This document shows positions 43,457 through 55,969 of a stretch of 64,000 nucleotides of DNA, piece by piece. Each line of letters begins with the position of its first letter. Position 1 is the first letter of the stretch. Source of the DNA: Solanum dulcamara (Eukaryota; Streptophyta; Magnoliopsida; Solanales; Solanaceae); contig NC_077245.1 of NCBI RefSeq assembly GCF_947179165.1, positions 50,411,286 to 50,475,285 on the forward strand, written 5' to 3'. The notes below the pieces were generated by a model that was not told where the DNA came from, ran no database searches, and was given only the letters and a program-made list of their open reading frames with translations. Position numbers and translations under genes: made by a program.

Positions 43457-45148
43457 TCATGACCCAACCCTATAAGCCACAACTAGGGTCCGACCTGGAC
43501 CCCTCATATACCTAACTATCAGTTATGGTCAAATTGAACTATAAATAAAATAATATCATGTAACAGATCCCCATTGGGCGATAATATTTTCATAAACCTG
43601 TAGCCCTTTTCGTTTGTGTCGTAACATGAAAGGGCATACAAGCCGACAAGGCTTCCATAACATAATAACATATACCATACATCAAGTAGACCTATCTGAA
43701 TCAAACTAATATACACAACCCACAAATACATATCTGCAGACCTCTAAAATATTAACGACAACATATGGCGGGACAGGGTCCCCGCCGTACCCCTGAATAG
43801 CCAAAAATATTTTATACATCAATGGTCAATATCAAAAACTAAGCTATGATACAATGGAGCCTCTTCCAGCTGAGCTGTGCAGAATCCTAAGCTGAAGGAC
43901 TCCAAAAACCTGTATCTGTACCTGCGGGTATGAAATATAGCCCCCCGAGAAAAGGGGGTCAGTAAGACATATGTACTGAGTATGTTAAATGTAACATAAT
44001 ACAATCGGAGGTATATTCGAAATAAAGAAGCAAGGGAACAAATTATCAAATTAGCAACTTATACCTGGGAAAGTAAAATCATGCATGCTCAAATTTTCAA
44101 TATAGTCGGCCCTATCAGGGATCCGGTGAATCATATCTGTAGTGCCATCACCTTCTTATTATAACACATCATCACATCATTATATATATACATACGTACC
44201 CGGCCCTATAGTGAGGGCACAATGAACAATATAGTGGATTGTGCTCGATTACTATTCCTGGCCCCGAGGTCGATGAAAGAAGTGTTACAGTATGCACGAG
44301 TAGAGTAGTGAGAAACAAAACGCAATTTAAATCATTATTTGAAACTCAATGAAGTCATCAAGTGAACTGTCACTTGGAAGTAATTGAAGTACCTGCTAGG
44401 TGTCACGGAGGACTGTATGGAGCATCAGGAACCATAGACATGTGTCACAATGTTGCAAAACAGCTTATAGGATCTAGACGTCTATCCTCGGGGAGCCCTT
44501 AAGGATAGATGCCTATACCTCCAGTTACTATTTAACCTATCGCAGACTCGAAGATAGTAGCTAACTACTTTAAAGTTTAACATTCAAAAGTGAGTGAGGG
44601 TCCTGAAGTCATATTCAGAACCTGGGAATGGAATTACCCCCAAAGCTCATATCATATCCTGCTTACATCTAAGACATGCCAAAAGAAAGAGAAAATATAG
44701 GCTTTACATACCTATACCAAAAACATACCAAGAAACGCTTCACATACCTCTTATGACTTACTCTTTATCCCGTTTGCCTCTTCGTCCTTTGAACCTATTC
44801 AACATGGAAGTAATACGAATATCAACCACTCTTAACTTTCTAGCATCTTAAGTTGCACCTTAGTATTCATGGAATCTATTTCCTTGTTCGTCTCCTTGAC
44901 TAGTTCTTTAATTAGTTAAGGCGTTAATGAAAATTGGGCAACACCTTCCCTATAATGTTCCCTATCCAAATTTCCAATTAGATCCCTAAATAATACATAC
45001 AACCAACAATAACAACCTGAAGCATATGTTTAAGAAATTCACACCAACAATATACAACATAAACTCCAAATGACTCGCTTAAAATTACGATATCAAAATA
45101 GGGTGTCTAGCCTTTGTTTTGTAACACCTTTAATTATACGAAATGAGG
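43457..45148 (-). mobile_element. A-family LTR, copy A3 (5' LTR, truncated)
   Basis: This is the 3' half of an LTR in minus orientation, nearly identical to 26600-28290, its partner at the other end of the element. It stops at 45148, exactly where LTR A4 starts with TGTTACA, so A4 inserted into it or recombined at this point. The missing half does not reappear after A4. Confidence 0.8.
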
Positions 45149-48100
45149 TGTTACAGCCCGCACTTTTAAACCTTGAAACATGTTCCTAGTCTTCTTGAAA
45201 GTGTCCAGGAGTTCCTCACTATCCAGACACTAGCAAATGACTCCAAGGAGGGGAAAATGTGATACTCCATAGTAGAGAAGGTTGGAAATAGAGTCAGGAG
45301 AGTCCGGAAAGAGTTGGAGGCCAAGAAATGAGTTGTAGGACTCGATTTACCTACGTAAGCTACTAATTTAGAAGTCTTATACACTTGTGCAATTTTAGTA
45401 CTACCAAGCTTGCGTAGCACGGATTACATAGGTTCTTAAAATAAGACGAGATTACGAAACCCACGAGAAAGGGGAAAAAAAGACACGTGGCATCCAATGA
45501 GGGAGTGACACATGGTAGAACCTCAAGAAAACAGGTGACCCACCTGCTTGGGGTCAAATAAGTGACCCACCTTCTTGGGGGAGGTGGACCCCACAACCAT
45601 GTGGCAACCCCCGATTGGCAGCATGGATACGTGGCCCAATAGGGGCTAGACACGTGTCACCCTATGGGGATGACATGTGTCACCTCCAAAGACACCCTAT
45701 ATATGTGTAATATGTGAATAAGTACTTCATTATTCATCCAAAACTCAGCCAAGAATAAGAGAGAAAACATGAGAGAAAGAGGCAGCCATGGTTTGAAAAG
45801 GTCAAGGTGAGTTTTCTAATTTTCCTCTGTGAATTAATTATGTACGGTGTTCCTCAACCATATGGAGATGTATATATATATCTTACGATGTCTGCGTAAT
45901 TAATTCTTCAGCTTGGAACTTGAGAGGAAGTTGAAAGAACAAAGAGAGAAAATGTTAAGAACTAGTTAACAAACCCGTTTTTGGAAGGGACTATTGTTAG
46001 TAATATTGGTATAACATCTAGTGTAAAGCTTCGTTTTGAGTGATTCAATATGTTTTGGAAAGGTATTTTATAGGTATATAACTTTAATTTAGCCTTTAAA
46101 ATCCATTTTTGCTTTTATCTTCTCGAAAAAGGATGATGAAGTATAGAGGAGGTACTGCCTAGGTTTTGGTTTTGGAAATCTTACACGGACTGCTGTTGGT
46201 ATTTTGGGCATATAGTTTTGTACAGAATTGATATAAAGGTGATTAGAAATTGTATGCGGCCCTAATACATATGTATATAACTTTCATGGAGTACATAAAT
46301 CCTGTTTTCCTCAATTACCCCTTCGAAATAAAGCGACAATGATAGACAGTAAGCTGTCCAGAATTCACGTTTTGATTGTTTTGAGTGAGCTTTTTGGGGT
46401 TTGTATTGTGTAATGTTAGTTTGAATTTCTTGTATATATTTGCAGTTTGTTGTTGTTGGTTGGATGTAGTTATTAGGGGTGTGATTAGAAATTTGGATAG
46501 GGCACGTTATAGGGGAGGTGCTGCCTAATTTTCGTTAATGCCTTAACTAATTAAAGGACTAGTCGAAGAAACGAACAAGGAAACAGATTCCATGAATAAT
46601 AAGGTGCAAATGAAGGTGATGGAAAGTTCAGAGTGGTTGATATTTGCATTACTTCCATGTTGAATAGGTCCAAAGGACGACGAGGTGAATGGGATAAAGA
46701 GTAACTCATAAAAGGTATGTAAAGCTTTCTCTTGGCATGTTTTGGTATAAGTACGTACAGCTATCTTTCTTTACTTTTGGCAAGTCTTAGCCTTAAGTGA
46801 ATTGTATGCGGAATGTGGGGATAATTCTATTCCCAGAACTCCAGGTATGCCACATAATCCCTAACTCAAGTTAGGTGTTGACACCCCTACAAGAATTAAG
46901 CATTGCCTGTTAAGGCTTCTACGAGCTAAAGAGTAGTGTATGGGAAACTATCTTTCCTTTCTCTTGATATGTACTTGGTATGAAAATGAGATTATGATGC
47001 CATAGTTGTTCACCGAGCCCCAGGATGGGCTGGGTACGAGATGTGTACATAATGACCACCTGAACAAAAGTACAGATTATATAGAGTTTACCCTCTTTCT
47101 TTTCTTGCATGTGTTAGTGGTAAGTTAAATATGATGTGAGCTCCGGAGTAACTCCATTCTTAACATATCCTATTTACTTTTGAATATCGAACTCTGATAG
47201 TAGTGAACTATTTCCCTGGAAGCTTCTATATGCTAAAGAGGTACCAAATGTACAGGCCCCAAGTCTTAAAGACTATACGAGACTAAGTGTTTTGATTCCA
47301 TAAATGATTTGTCCCTATGTTGATATATGTCTAGGGTCCTCGAGATTACTTTTGAGGCAGCCCATAATGGCATTTAGAGGACACTCGAGATGACTACACC
47401 GTTACTCGGGTCCTCAAACAAAAGCTTAACTGTCTTATTTTGTAAAGTCTCTGATAATGATTTAAATTGCATATACTTACTCACTACTCTACTCGTGTAT
47501 ACTATAGCACTTCTTTCACCGAGTCCTAGGCCGAGAATAGTAATCGTGCATAATTTACTATATTGTCTACCAGGCCCCTCACTAGAGGGCAGAGATGTGT
47601 ATGTATATATATATATGATGATGTGTTGTAATAAGGTGGTGATGGCACTGGGGCCATGATGGTTTTACAGAGGTGATTCACCAGACCACCGAAAGGGATG
47701 GCTATATGATATGATTCGAACATGCATGTTTTTGTAATTCACAAAGTACATGTACAGGTTTCTGATTTGATATATGATCCCCTGTTCCTCTATCTCAGAT
47801 ATGCTTCCAGTTGTATTATGTTATGTTTTACATACTCAGTACATATTTCATACTAACCCTGTTTCTTTGGAGGGCTGTGTTTCATGCCCGCAGGTACAGG
47901 TACAGGTTTTGGGAGTCCATCAACTTAGGATTCCGCTTATCTCAGCTGGAGGAGGCTCCATTGTATTGAAGCCTAGTTTTGATACTGACCATTAATTTAT
48001 AGAATTGTTTTGTCTATTCAGGGGTACGACAGGGCCCCTATCCCGCCATATATTATCGTTAACATTTTTAGAGGTCTGCAGACATGTATATGTGGGTTGT

Positions 48101-48401
48101 GTATGTCAGTTTGATTCAGCTGGGTCTACATGATGTATGATATATGTTATTATATTGTGGCAGCCTTGTCGGCTAGCATGCCCTTTTATATTATGATACG
48201 AATGAAAGAGGCTACAGATATACAAAATGTTATGACCCGTGGGGGTTCTCATGTACGTATCGTGTCATTGTAGTCCGGTTTGAATACACTTGATTTATAT
48301 GCATTGCATGTGTATAATTCGATATGACCATGGCTGATAGATATATATACGGGGGGTCTAGGTCGGACCCCAATCGCGGCCTACGGGGTTAGATCATGAT
48401 A
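45149..48401 (+). mobile_element. A-family LTR, copy A4 (3.25 kb, complete, 5' LTR)
   Basis: It starts TGTTACAGCCC at 45149 and ends near TCATGATA at 48401. It is followed by leader sequence parallel to that at 42699-43456, so it is a 5' LTR in plus orientation. All landmarks of the family are present: the G-box pair and TATA box (45649-45700), GTGAG/GTAAG donor-like motifs, GGGGAGGTGCTGCCTAATTT at 46513-46532, TACTCAGTACATAT near 47833, and GGGGTACGACAGGG near 48021. It serves as the reference copy for judging the truncations of A2 and A5. Confidence 0.85.
45649..45701 (+). promoter_or_regulatory. Putative LTR promoter of A4
   Basis: GACACGTGTC (45649-45658) and GACATGTGTC (45672-45681) lie 23 bp apart, followed by CTATATATGTG (about 45697-45707). 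The arrangement is the same as in A1, A2 and the solo LTR. The downstream dyad is not clear in this copy. Confidence 0.55.
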
Positions 48402-48776
48402 GAAGTGGTTTACCCTTCTTTTATATATGAGATCGTGCTATAAATCCGAGTAATAGGAAAATTCCTTATACTAACCTTGGATCTTAATAGAAGGACGACA
48501 TCAACAGATGGAAGTAAGTGACGACATGGGAAGTTGTGAAGCACGCAGGTAAGTAAAGTAAAAGCCCAAAAGATATCTGTTGGGTAAGGTATTGACATGT
48601 GATTTAAATGTAAAGTTGAAACCTGAAAGGAAAGCAGAAAGAAAGTACAATAGATGCAGTTTGAAGTTGGACATACGAGGTAAGTCCATTACTTTCATAC
48701 TATTGTTAACATTGAAAGCCCTGTATGGCTACGATATGAGATGATATTGAAAGCCCTATGTGGCTGTGATATAATA

Positions 48777-48778
<2 letters not shown>

Positions 48779-48819
<41 letters not shown>

Positions 48820-48820
48820 T
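48779..48820. repeat. (TA)n(TG)n microsatellite
   Basis: About 14 TA repeats are followed by about five TG repeats, inside the A4 leader. A shorter TA run occupies the matching place in the A5/A3 leader (near 42990). Confidence 0.9.
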
Positions 48821-50100
48821 GGCCCTGTGAGGCATTGTTGGTATTTTCTGCGTCCAGGTTTGGGATAAGTAAGAAATATAGAGGAAACTCTACCAAAATC
48901 TTCCCAGGACAAGAAAAAGGAATGAAACATAGCTTTATAAAATATCCTGGAAGTGGATACCAAGTACCCCTACTGTGTTTAATTAAAGCCGTGGGAGGTA
49001 CTCTTCATGTCATCGACAAGGGGAACCATTCCTACTAGGAGAGTTTTATTTCAGAGAAACAAAAGCCTATTTGAGCATGACAGTTCAGATCATGGTATCT
49101 CTAGCCGTATTTGTGTTGTAGGAAAGGAAAGAAAAACTCCGGGTAAAGGGTAAAATGTCCAACAATTGAGTTCACTTTTCTTGAAAAGTACCGAGCCCCC
49201 AACTCCTAATTGTAAATTAGATATGTTGTTCATAACTCGAGGATAAACTCGGAATGAGACCAGGTAGGTCAAGTATTAACAAAAGTACTGTGATGTTTAA
49301 GAGATTCTAGTTTCTTCCAACAATGCTTGGAAAATGATTTACGATAAAAGTTGATAGTCCTCCACCGACTAATTGGGAAAAGAGCTTCGGACAAAAGCAC
49401 CTCAAAAAGATGTCAGGAACTAAATGTGAGTACGAACTAAAAAGGGGATATGTAAGTATGAATTGAATGGTGTGATCCAATTATACAAGGATAAAGTAGG
49501 ACCACTAGTAAGGCGCACATAGTATACATTGACTAAGTTAAGAGCCTGTGTTGAGTACGCAACAAGAGTATGGAGCTTAAGATATAAAGGAATGACGCGG
49601 GTACACCACGTTGCCTTGAAAATAGTGGAACCCTTAAGGGAAGAGAATGGCAAACTTAAGGAATAATTGGTGTAACCTACATTCATCCCAAGGAATAAAA
49701 GGCGTAGCTTCCATTCATCTCAAGGAACAAAGGATATAGGGTGGGGACAAAGCCACTACTTCAAGAAAACCTAGAATAGTTATCATCGGAATACTAGTAC
49801 TACCTAATTGAAATTGGAACGACTACAAGTACTAATTAATTTTTTATGAAGATAAGTAGAATGTGGCCTCAGACGAGTAGTCCCATGGGTCCCATTACTC
49901 AAGTATAGAGTAATAGATGAGGTGTCACACTATGTATGAAAAGGTTCTCATCGTTTCATGATTTAGCTAAGATTCTGTACCTGAATAATTAGGTTGGCAA
50001 GAAAAAATGCAGAAAGATGGGGACTTGATACAGTACCAAGTACATTGGGGAAAGAGACTAGACATAAAGCAAGATATAAGCGGATAAAGGTATAAGTACC

Positions 50101-50116
50101 CTCTAAAGGGGGGAAG
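50101..50116 (+). other. Internal copy of the polypurine tract (A4)
   Basis: CTCTAAAGGGGGGAAG contains the exact 14-mer CTAAAGGGGGGAAG of the 3' polypurine tract. It lies 1.7 kb after the LTR end and 0.96 kb before the 5S-like segment. Confidence 0.6.
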
Positions 50117-51075
50117 CAAGTTAGAAAACTGCAAAGGGTAAGATAAAGGCGATTTATGTGGCAACATGTTCGAGATGGATGCTTAAACTTCAATAAGATC
50201 CTTTGTTGAACCAAGTTAGAAGGATCTAGAAGTCGTCAATAATTGGATAGAAGTTAGCATGCTATGCAGGATAGTGTTAAGAAGTTTCCAACAAGACCTG
50301 GAATAACATAACGCTAGAAGGTGGGTACGTATAAAAGCAAAAGAATATAGCAATGAAAGGATATCGAATAACTCAAGGGGCACTACAAAAGATAATGACA
50401 GCATGCTAGAACAAAAGCCAAAATGTTAGCTATAGAGTTGGTCGCAAATGATGTTACGATAGATGTATAACCAAGGACAAAAGAATAGAAAGCCTCCTGT
50501 GGTAGGAAATAAGAAGAACACAGAGTGAATAGGGGAAAGGAAAGAAGTGCGACAAGGTGAGACATAGCGAGACGACGCTAGGATATTTCTCAGGTTAAGT
50601 TGAGAACCTTCTCACAGTTTCGTAAAGGTAAAGGAAGACAAGAGATAACAACAATAAAATGTTACTAGCTAGGGTAAGGAAAGTGTAAAAGGGTTTAAGT
50701 AAGACGGGCAGAACTAGCTGGTTACTACAGGATAGCAAGCTCATATGCCAAACTTCTTTGGGACTATACCAACTAAGGATAGACGAAACTCAAAGTGGCT
50801 CTAAAGGTCACTATATGAATGAACTTTAGCGTTACTCAGTAGCCAACCCCAATGAATGGGTGCATACAAAAACGGGGGAATACAATAGGAGGAGTTAAAC
50901 CAAAATGACCAAAAAGGGACAAGGTCGTAGGAGAACTAAAGATCTACCCCAATGCCGGTTGCAAGATAACAGAGGAAAGGGCAAGGCAACACATAAAGAC
51001 GAGTGAGACGATGCTAAGATAAATTTTGGGCTAAGTTGAGTGCCCCGCACATTATTGCAAGGATTGCCATGAAAC

Positions 51076-51190
51076 GCGACATGAGGACTTCCCAAGGAGG
51101 TCACCCATCCCAGTATTTCTCTCACCCAAGCACGCTTAACTTCTAAATTCTTTTGGAATTTAGTGCAATAGTGCGGGTGTGGTCGCGCGA
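51076..51190 (-). pseudogene. 5S rRNA-like segment (A4 copy)
   Basis: The minus strand reads as a 5S rRNA relative: GTTAAGCGTGCTTGGG (box A, perfect) and GGGATGGGTGACCTCC (box C, perfect), ending GGGAAGTCCTC. A short duplication-like change affects the region before box A. Orientation is again opposite to the element. This copy keeps the internal promoter words best. Confidence 0.85.
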
Positions 51191-51935
51191 GATGAAAGAA
51201 TCTGAACTAGCGGAAGAGAAACGATATGAGATTATGTTCCTAGAGTACTATAAATTACGCTGAGGGTATTGTTAAAAGGATTTAAGAAAGATAAGAAGGA
51301 TTAGCTAATTGCTAACTGACGATGCACTTGAATGCCACAGCTCTTCAACATAGTACCAGTTAATGAGAGGCAAACCACAGAATGGCTATACGGGCCAGTG
51401 GGCGATAGAATTTCGACACCACTTGGTAGCCAACTCTTAGGGTGGAAAAAAAACAAATCCCCCAAAAGGTAAGGGTACCACTTGATGTAATTTACGAAAG
51501 AAAGGAAGTAATACACGAGGTCGAAAATCCCACAACATAACTAGGGCTACAAGACTCACTTCGCACTCCAGCGCCAGATGACTCTGGAGGGAATGTTACT
51601 CGTGGATTAACGATATTATCCCCTGCTCCTTCGATCAAAGGCTACCTACTCAACTGAGAAGGTGTAAAATTATAGGGTAAAAGAGTGGTAGGACCTTACA
51701 GAGTCCCCATAGCTATTATCCCAGATGAAGGAACCCAAGTTATAGTTAACCACCGAGAATCAATCCACGAAGAAATTGGGAAGACACATAAGTCTTCGTA
51801 CACTACTTTACCCTCAAACCTGATGAACAAGCTAAAGCGTACCATTTAAATGCTAGAATATATGTCATGAGCTGGTGTTATTAACTTCAAAGGTAGCTGG
51901 GATAATTATCCATCACTTATCTAATTGATCATTTT

Positions 51936-52250
51936 AATACCCTTAATGAACTCTTGTGGATCCTCATCCACCTTAGAAATATAAAACTCTGGAGGGTTTA
52001 TCTGAATGAAGGCTCTGGCTCTAGTAGCAACCATATTAGCCTTTGGGTTGACTAGGGCCACATCCTCTGGATCAACCTAAGCATTTATGGCATGAGATAA
52101 AACTTAAAAAGCAACCCTAAACTCAGTATGAGAGACTTTCTTAGCCAAAGGGTCTACAGGGCCTGGAGGTACTTGTTGCTCTACACCTATGTTCCTTCTA
52201 ACATAAACTCTTCTTGGAGGCTTGATTTTGTAATCGTAAGGAGCAAGAGT
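51936..52250 (-). pseudogene. Element C gag fragment
   Basis: The minus strand encodes a Gag start region (KPPRRVYVRRN, then VPPGPVDPLAKKV) and the conserved block INPPEFYISKVDEDPQEFI, ending at 51936 where the A4 element joins. At least two stops interrupt it. It is the N-terminal third of the gag of the element whose pol lies at 23.6-26.6 kb. Confidence 0.75.
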
Positions 52251-52470
52251 TAGAAGGAGATTGTTATGGAATTTAATTCTATCACATGACTTAGAGTATA
52301 AAAGAAGTGAAGTGCTTCCTAAAATGTTTCATAGACTCCTATCCATAGTTATGGTGCACTTCATACCCATGAATTAGACTCTACATAACGTGGCTTTCAG
52401 CATCCTAAGAAACTTAAACCTAATGCTCTAATAATGGCTTTCAGTTACCCTAAGACAGTTAAACCTGGTA

Positions 52471-52482
52471 CTCTGATACCAA
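52471..52482 (-). other. Primer-binding site of element C
   Basis: The minus strand reads TTGGTATCAGAG between the 5' LTR end (about 52488) and gag. It is the initiator tRNA-Met type. Confidence 0.8.
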
Positions 52483-52487
52483 TTTTT

Positions 52488-54375
52488 TCACACTCTGAGA
52501 TTATCTCATATACGCAACATGGTTATTTGAACCACAAGTGACCCCAAGCTAACCTCATGGCCTATTATGACACTATGATTTACAAAGAAACATATGAGAT
52601 AACTATAAATGCAGGTGAAATCATAAGATGGTTTATAAGAGTCTACCATATGCATCTACTACACAAATGAGTTGCTAGGACAAACCCCTAGCTACTCCAA
52701 AATCTGTAACTTAAAATAGAAATACTGAAATAAAAGAAATAGTCATCCCCGAAACAAGAGGACTCACCAACATGACTGTCGCTAACTGGAAATAGTAACC
52801 GCGAGCGGGATGAGAAGAACCAGAATAAAATGAATAGACATGATAACTAAACATGATAAATCTATAAAATATGATGATGCAATAATTAACTAAATAACAT
52901 AAAATTTGATAAATTTATTTAAAAGGGGCCCAATATATTTGTGAGGGTATAATGGCTAATGTGGATGCACTAAGCTAATGTCTATTTGAAATAAATGCGT
53001 GATAGCACATAGTTCTAGAAAATAGGGACAGATCCTAAAGAAACAAAGACACAGACCGAAATTCATCATCCCTAAGTCCGCTCAGTGCTAAGTAATATTC
53101 CTATGGAAAATATGCATTAAATTATATAGTAATAATATGATAATATTATAATTCTAATAATTTGATATAAATACTGAGTAATTGCTAAATCATAATTTAA
53201 AATATGATCATAATGGAGAGATACTTTATACAAACGCATCCAAAGACATGATAATCTGATACTCTGAGACATGCTTCTGAAAATAGCATAATTTAAATTA
53301 AAAAAATACGTGCATGCAATGTGTTCATGAAATTGCCATTGAAAACATGAAATACTATTAAAATCATGTAATTAAAGACTAATCATGAAGAAAAATTGAT
53401 TTATGATGACACCATAAAGATCATAGAAACCTTAGATTTGGAGAATTTATGAAACATGAAAAATAAGAGTTTTTTGTGGGACTCAATGGATGAAGGGATA
53501 CCCATTGATGAAATACCACATATCTGGAATGAAGAATCTAAGGTTGAATCCTTTAATGGAGACTTTAAACTTGGAACCCTAGTTCATCCCTTGAAAATAG
53601 ATTTGAGAGAGAAGACACTTAAATTGGGTGAGTTTTGAGGAAATGAGAGATTAGGATGATAGAAATCCCTTAATCCAACTTAGAATAGCTTAAAATTACA
53701 AAGTATATGTATTAAAAGAATAGGAAAACACTAAAAGACCCCTGAATAATAATTATAGCAATGGATCTGCGGATGACATCTATGGTCCGTAGTTCCATCT
53801 ATGGACCAACAACTCCTGTCTGTAGAAGTCAAGTTTCTTGGTCTTTGAACATTCAACCACGAGACCAAAGTATCGTCTATTTTTTGAAGTATAACCCGTA
53901 ATGGCTAATCGTAGAAACAAATATACTGAAATGAACAATCATGCAAGGCTAATCTATGAGGCACTATCTATGGACTGTAGTTTAAACTACACCTCATAGA
54001 TAGGTTTTGTCGATTAAACTGAAGTTGAAATATGAGGATTTATCTACAAGACCCATTTACGATTTGTAGATCATTCTACGACCCATAAAATAGTCCCGTA
54101 AAGATCAGGATTTGTTTTGATTTTCTAAGGTTTCAGGACTTGATTTACAAGGCGCATCCACGATTCATAAATACCTTCACGGTCAGTAATTCCCTCTCGT
54201 CCTTTACAAGGTAAAATTTTAAATTTTTGAATCTCATCTATTGACCCATTTGAGGATTCGTTGTTCCAATTATGACCCATAATTATGGCTAATAGTTTCC
54301 AAAAAGTCTGTAGACTTCAGATTTTCCTAATTTTCTTCTGTTCTAATTTGATCCAGGAACTTTTGGAGTATTACA
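52488..54375 (-). mobile_element. Element C, 5' LTR (1.9 kb)
   Basis: On the minus strand it starts TGTAATACTCC at 54375 and ends CTCAGAGTGTGA near 52488, beside the primer site. It is homologous to 21517-23621. The flanks TAAGG (21512-21516) and TCAGG (54376-54380) match at four of five positions, as expected for an ageing target duplication. They support treating the two LTRs as the ends of one element. A 'CTACGA / CTATGG' subrepeat zone lies at 53.76-54.29 kb. Confidence 0.75.
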
Positions 54376-55364
54376 TCAGGAGAAGAATTGAGAGATAGAA
54401 TATGGAACATAGGGAGTAGGATAATTCATTTTCAAAATAAAGGTTGATTTGTATCTACGATAGGGAGATACCTAGTTTACCTTGCATAACTAAGAAATGA
54501 GGAGAGAGCATAATGCTCTATATTTGATTAAATATGTCCCCACTCAATGATTTAGCTAGATTGTCAACTTTCGTAGATGGTTGGAGGTTCGAAATACCAT
54601 AACCATATTATTAACCTCATAAGTCAAGAACTTGATAAAATTGCAGAATCTAAGGTTGAAAACACTCTACATGAATATACATGAAAGTCGTAGCCTTGGA
54701 ATTTTCCTTATTATCGGTAAAAGCCCCAGTTGAACTCAAGTATTTGGTATTTAATTTTCTTAATTATTAATTTCAATTGCTTAGTTAAAATCATTGTTCA
54801 AACTCTTTTTGCACACTTGCACTTAATTATAATTTAAAGTGAAATTAGATATTTCCTAGTCAAAAGTCTTTTGGGGTTAATAATTCGGCTCACAAGAGTC
54901 ACTATACAAATTGTTTGACCATGTATGTGTGCGATTTTGGCACAACAATTACTCAATAACCTTAAATTTATTTAATACATAAAAACTAACACTTCAAAGT
55001 ATCATGAAATCTCTATTTCCCTCAAAAAAAGCCCAAGCGTCAAACTACATACTTGCTCTTCTGTAACGCATTCGAATGATCAAAATTTGTTCAAATATAA
55101 CATTATTATAACAATATGAAACCATTTCCATTAGGAACAGATGACCTGAGTCAATCTGATGTAACCCTTACCACGAGTAAATAGGATGTGAGAGGACACG
55201 CTTAGATGGGATGGGATGATGTTCTATCCTAGTTGCACCTGGCTTAGTTCATCCTAATCTTGGTCTGGTCTGTCCTGCTAGTTTTTTGGTTTCTTAGAAA
55301 ATTATAGTCATTGGGGCAACAACTAACCCTTCACTCACCCATCATTTTCTCATAAATTCATTTA
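54376..55364. other. Unassigned DNA flanking element C
   Basis: This is A/T-rich sequence with no recognisable terminus, protein or RNA. It continues the DNA into which element C inserted. Confidence 0.4.
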
Positions 55365-55630
55365 GTTCCTATTTGGATTAACTTAGTTTAAGCAGCCTAT
55401 AAACTGAAAATAGCTTATAAGCTAAAAGAATAAGTTGGGGTAGCCCAACTTATATTTTTGACTTATAAGTTATTTTCAGCTTATAAGCTGATTTAGATAA
55501 ACTAAGCGAAACATAACCTAATATTTATTTGGTCTTATTTTAAGCATAAAATGGCTTAGTTAGCCAGTCAAACACTCAAAAAAATTGAAAACAACTTGTA
55601 AGCAACTTATAAATCAATCCAAACGGGTTC
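55365..55630. mobile_element. Foldback MITE (about 266 bp)
   Basis: The ends are related as inverted repeats (left GTTCCTATTTGGATTAA; right, reverse complement, GAACCCGTTTGGATTGA). An internal foldback pairs about 55394-55440 with 55444-55490 (CTTATAAGCT...AAGTTGGG against CCCAACTT...AGCTTATAAG). This is the texture of hAT-type MITEs abundant in Solanaceae. It is noncoding and depends on a transposase supplied elsewhere. I could not settle its target duplication. Confidence 0.6.
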
Positions 55631-55969
55631 TTATTCTCCCATTTTTCTTCTCTCTTTGATAATTATTGTTGCTTTCAAATTTGGTGATCTCTTTTGGAGC
55701 ATGTAGCAAGCTTCAAGTTTCATCATTATTTTTGGCTTTCAGTTATAATCGTCTATTTTTACGCAAACAATTGGTAAATTTATTTCATCACTTAATTTTT
55801 TAATTCTTGTATGCAATTTTTGTCTTTAATTTATTTTTGTTAGTTCTCATATGGATTTTGAAAATAAGTTTTTATGCTTGACCATCCCTAAAATGCTATG
55901 TGTTTTAGGAAAAAATAGTAAATGTGTCGGTTTTAGTAAACCTATGTATGGTAGTTTAAATCTAGAATA

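Larger units (their letters stand above)
48402..51935 (+). mobile_element. A-family internal domain, copy A4 (3.5 kb, 3'-truncated)
   Basis: It follows the order leader, internal purine tract (50101-50116), 5S-like segment on the minus strand (51076-51190), and degraded integrase stretch, ending at 51935 where gag of element C resumes. The primer site is damaged (only GTGGT remains at 48404-48408). The 3' polypurine tract and 3' LTR are missing. Apart from the integrase remnant I see no coding sequence. Open frames on the minus strand near 49.4-50.6 kb are composition artefacts. Confidence 0.75.
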
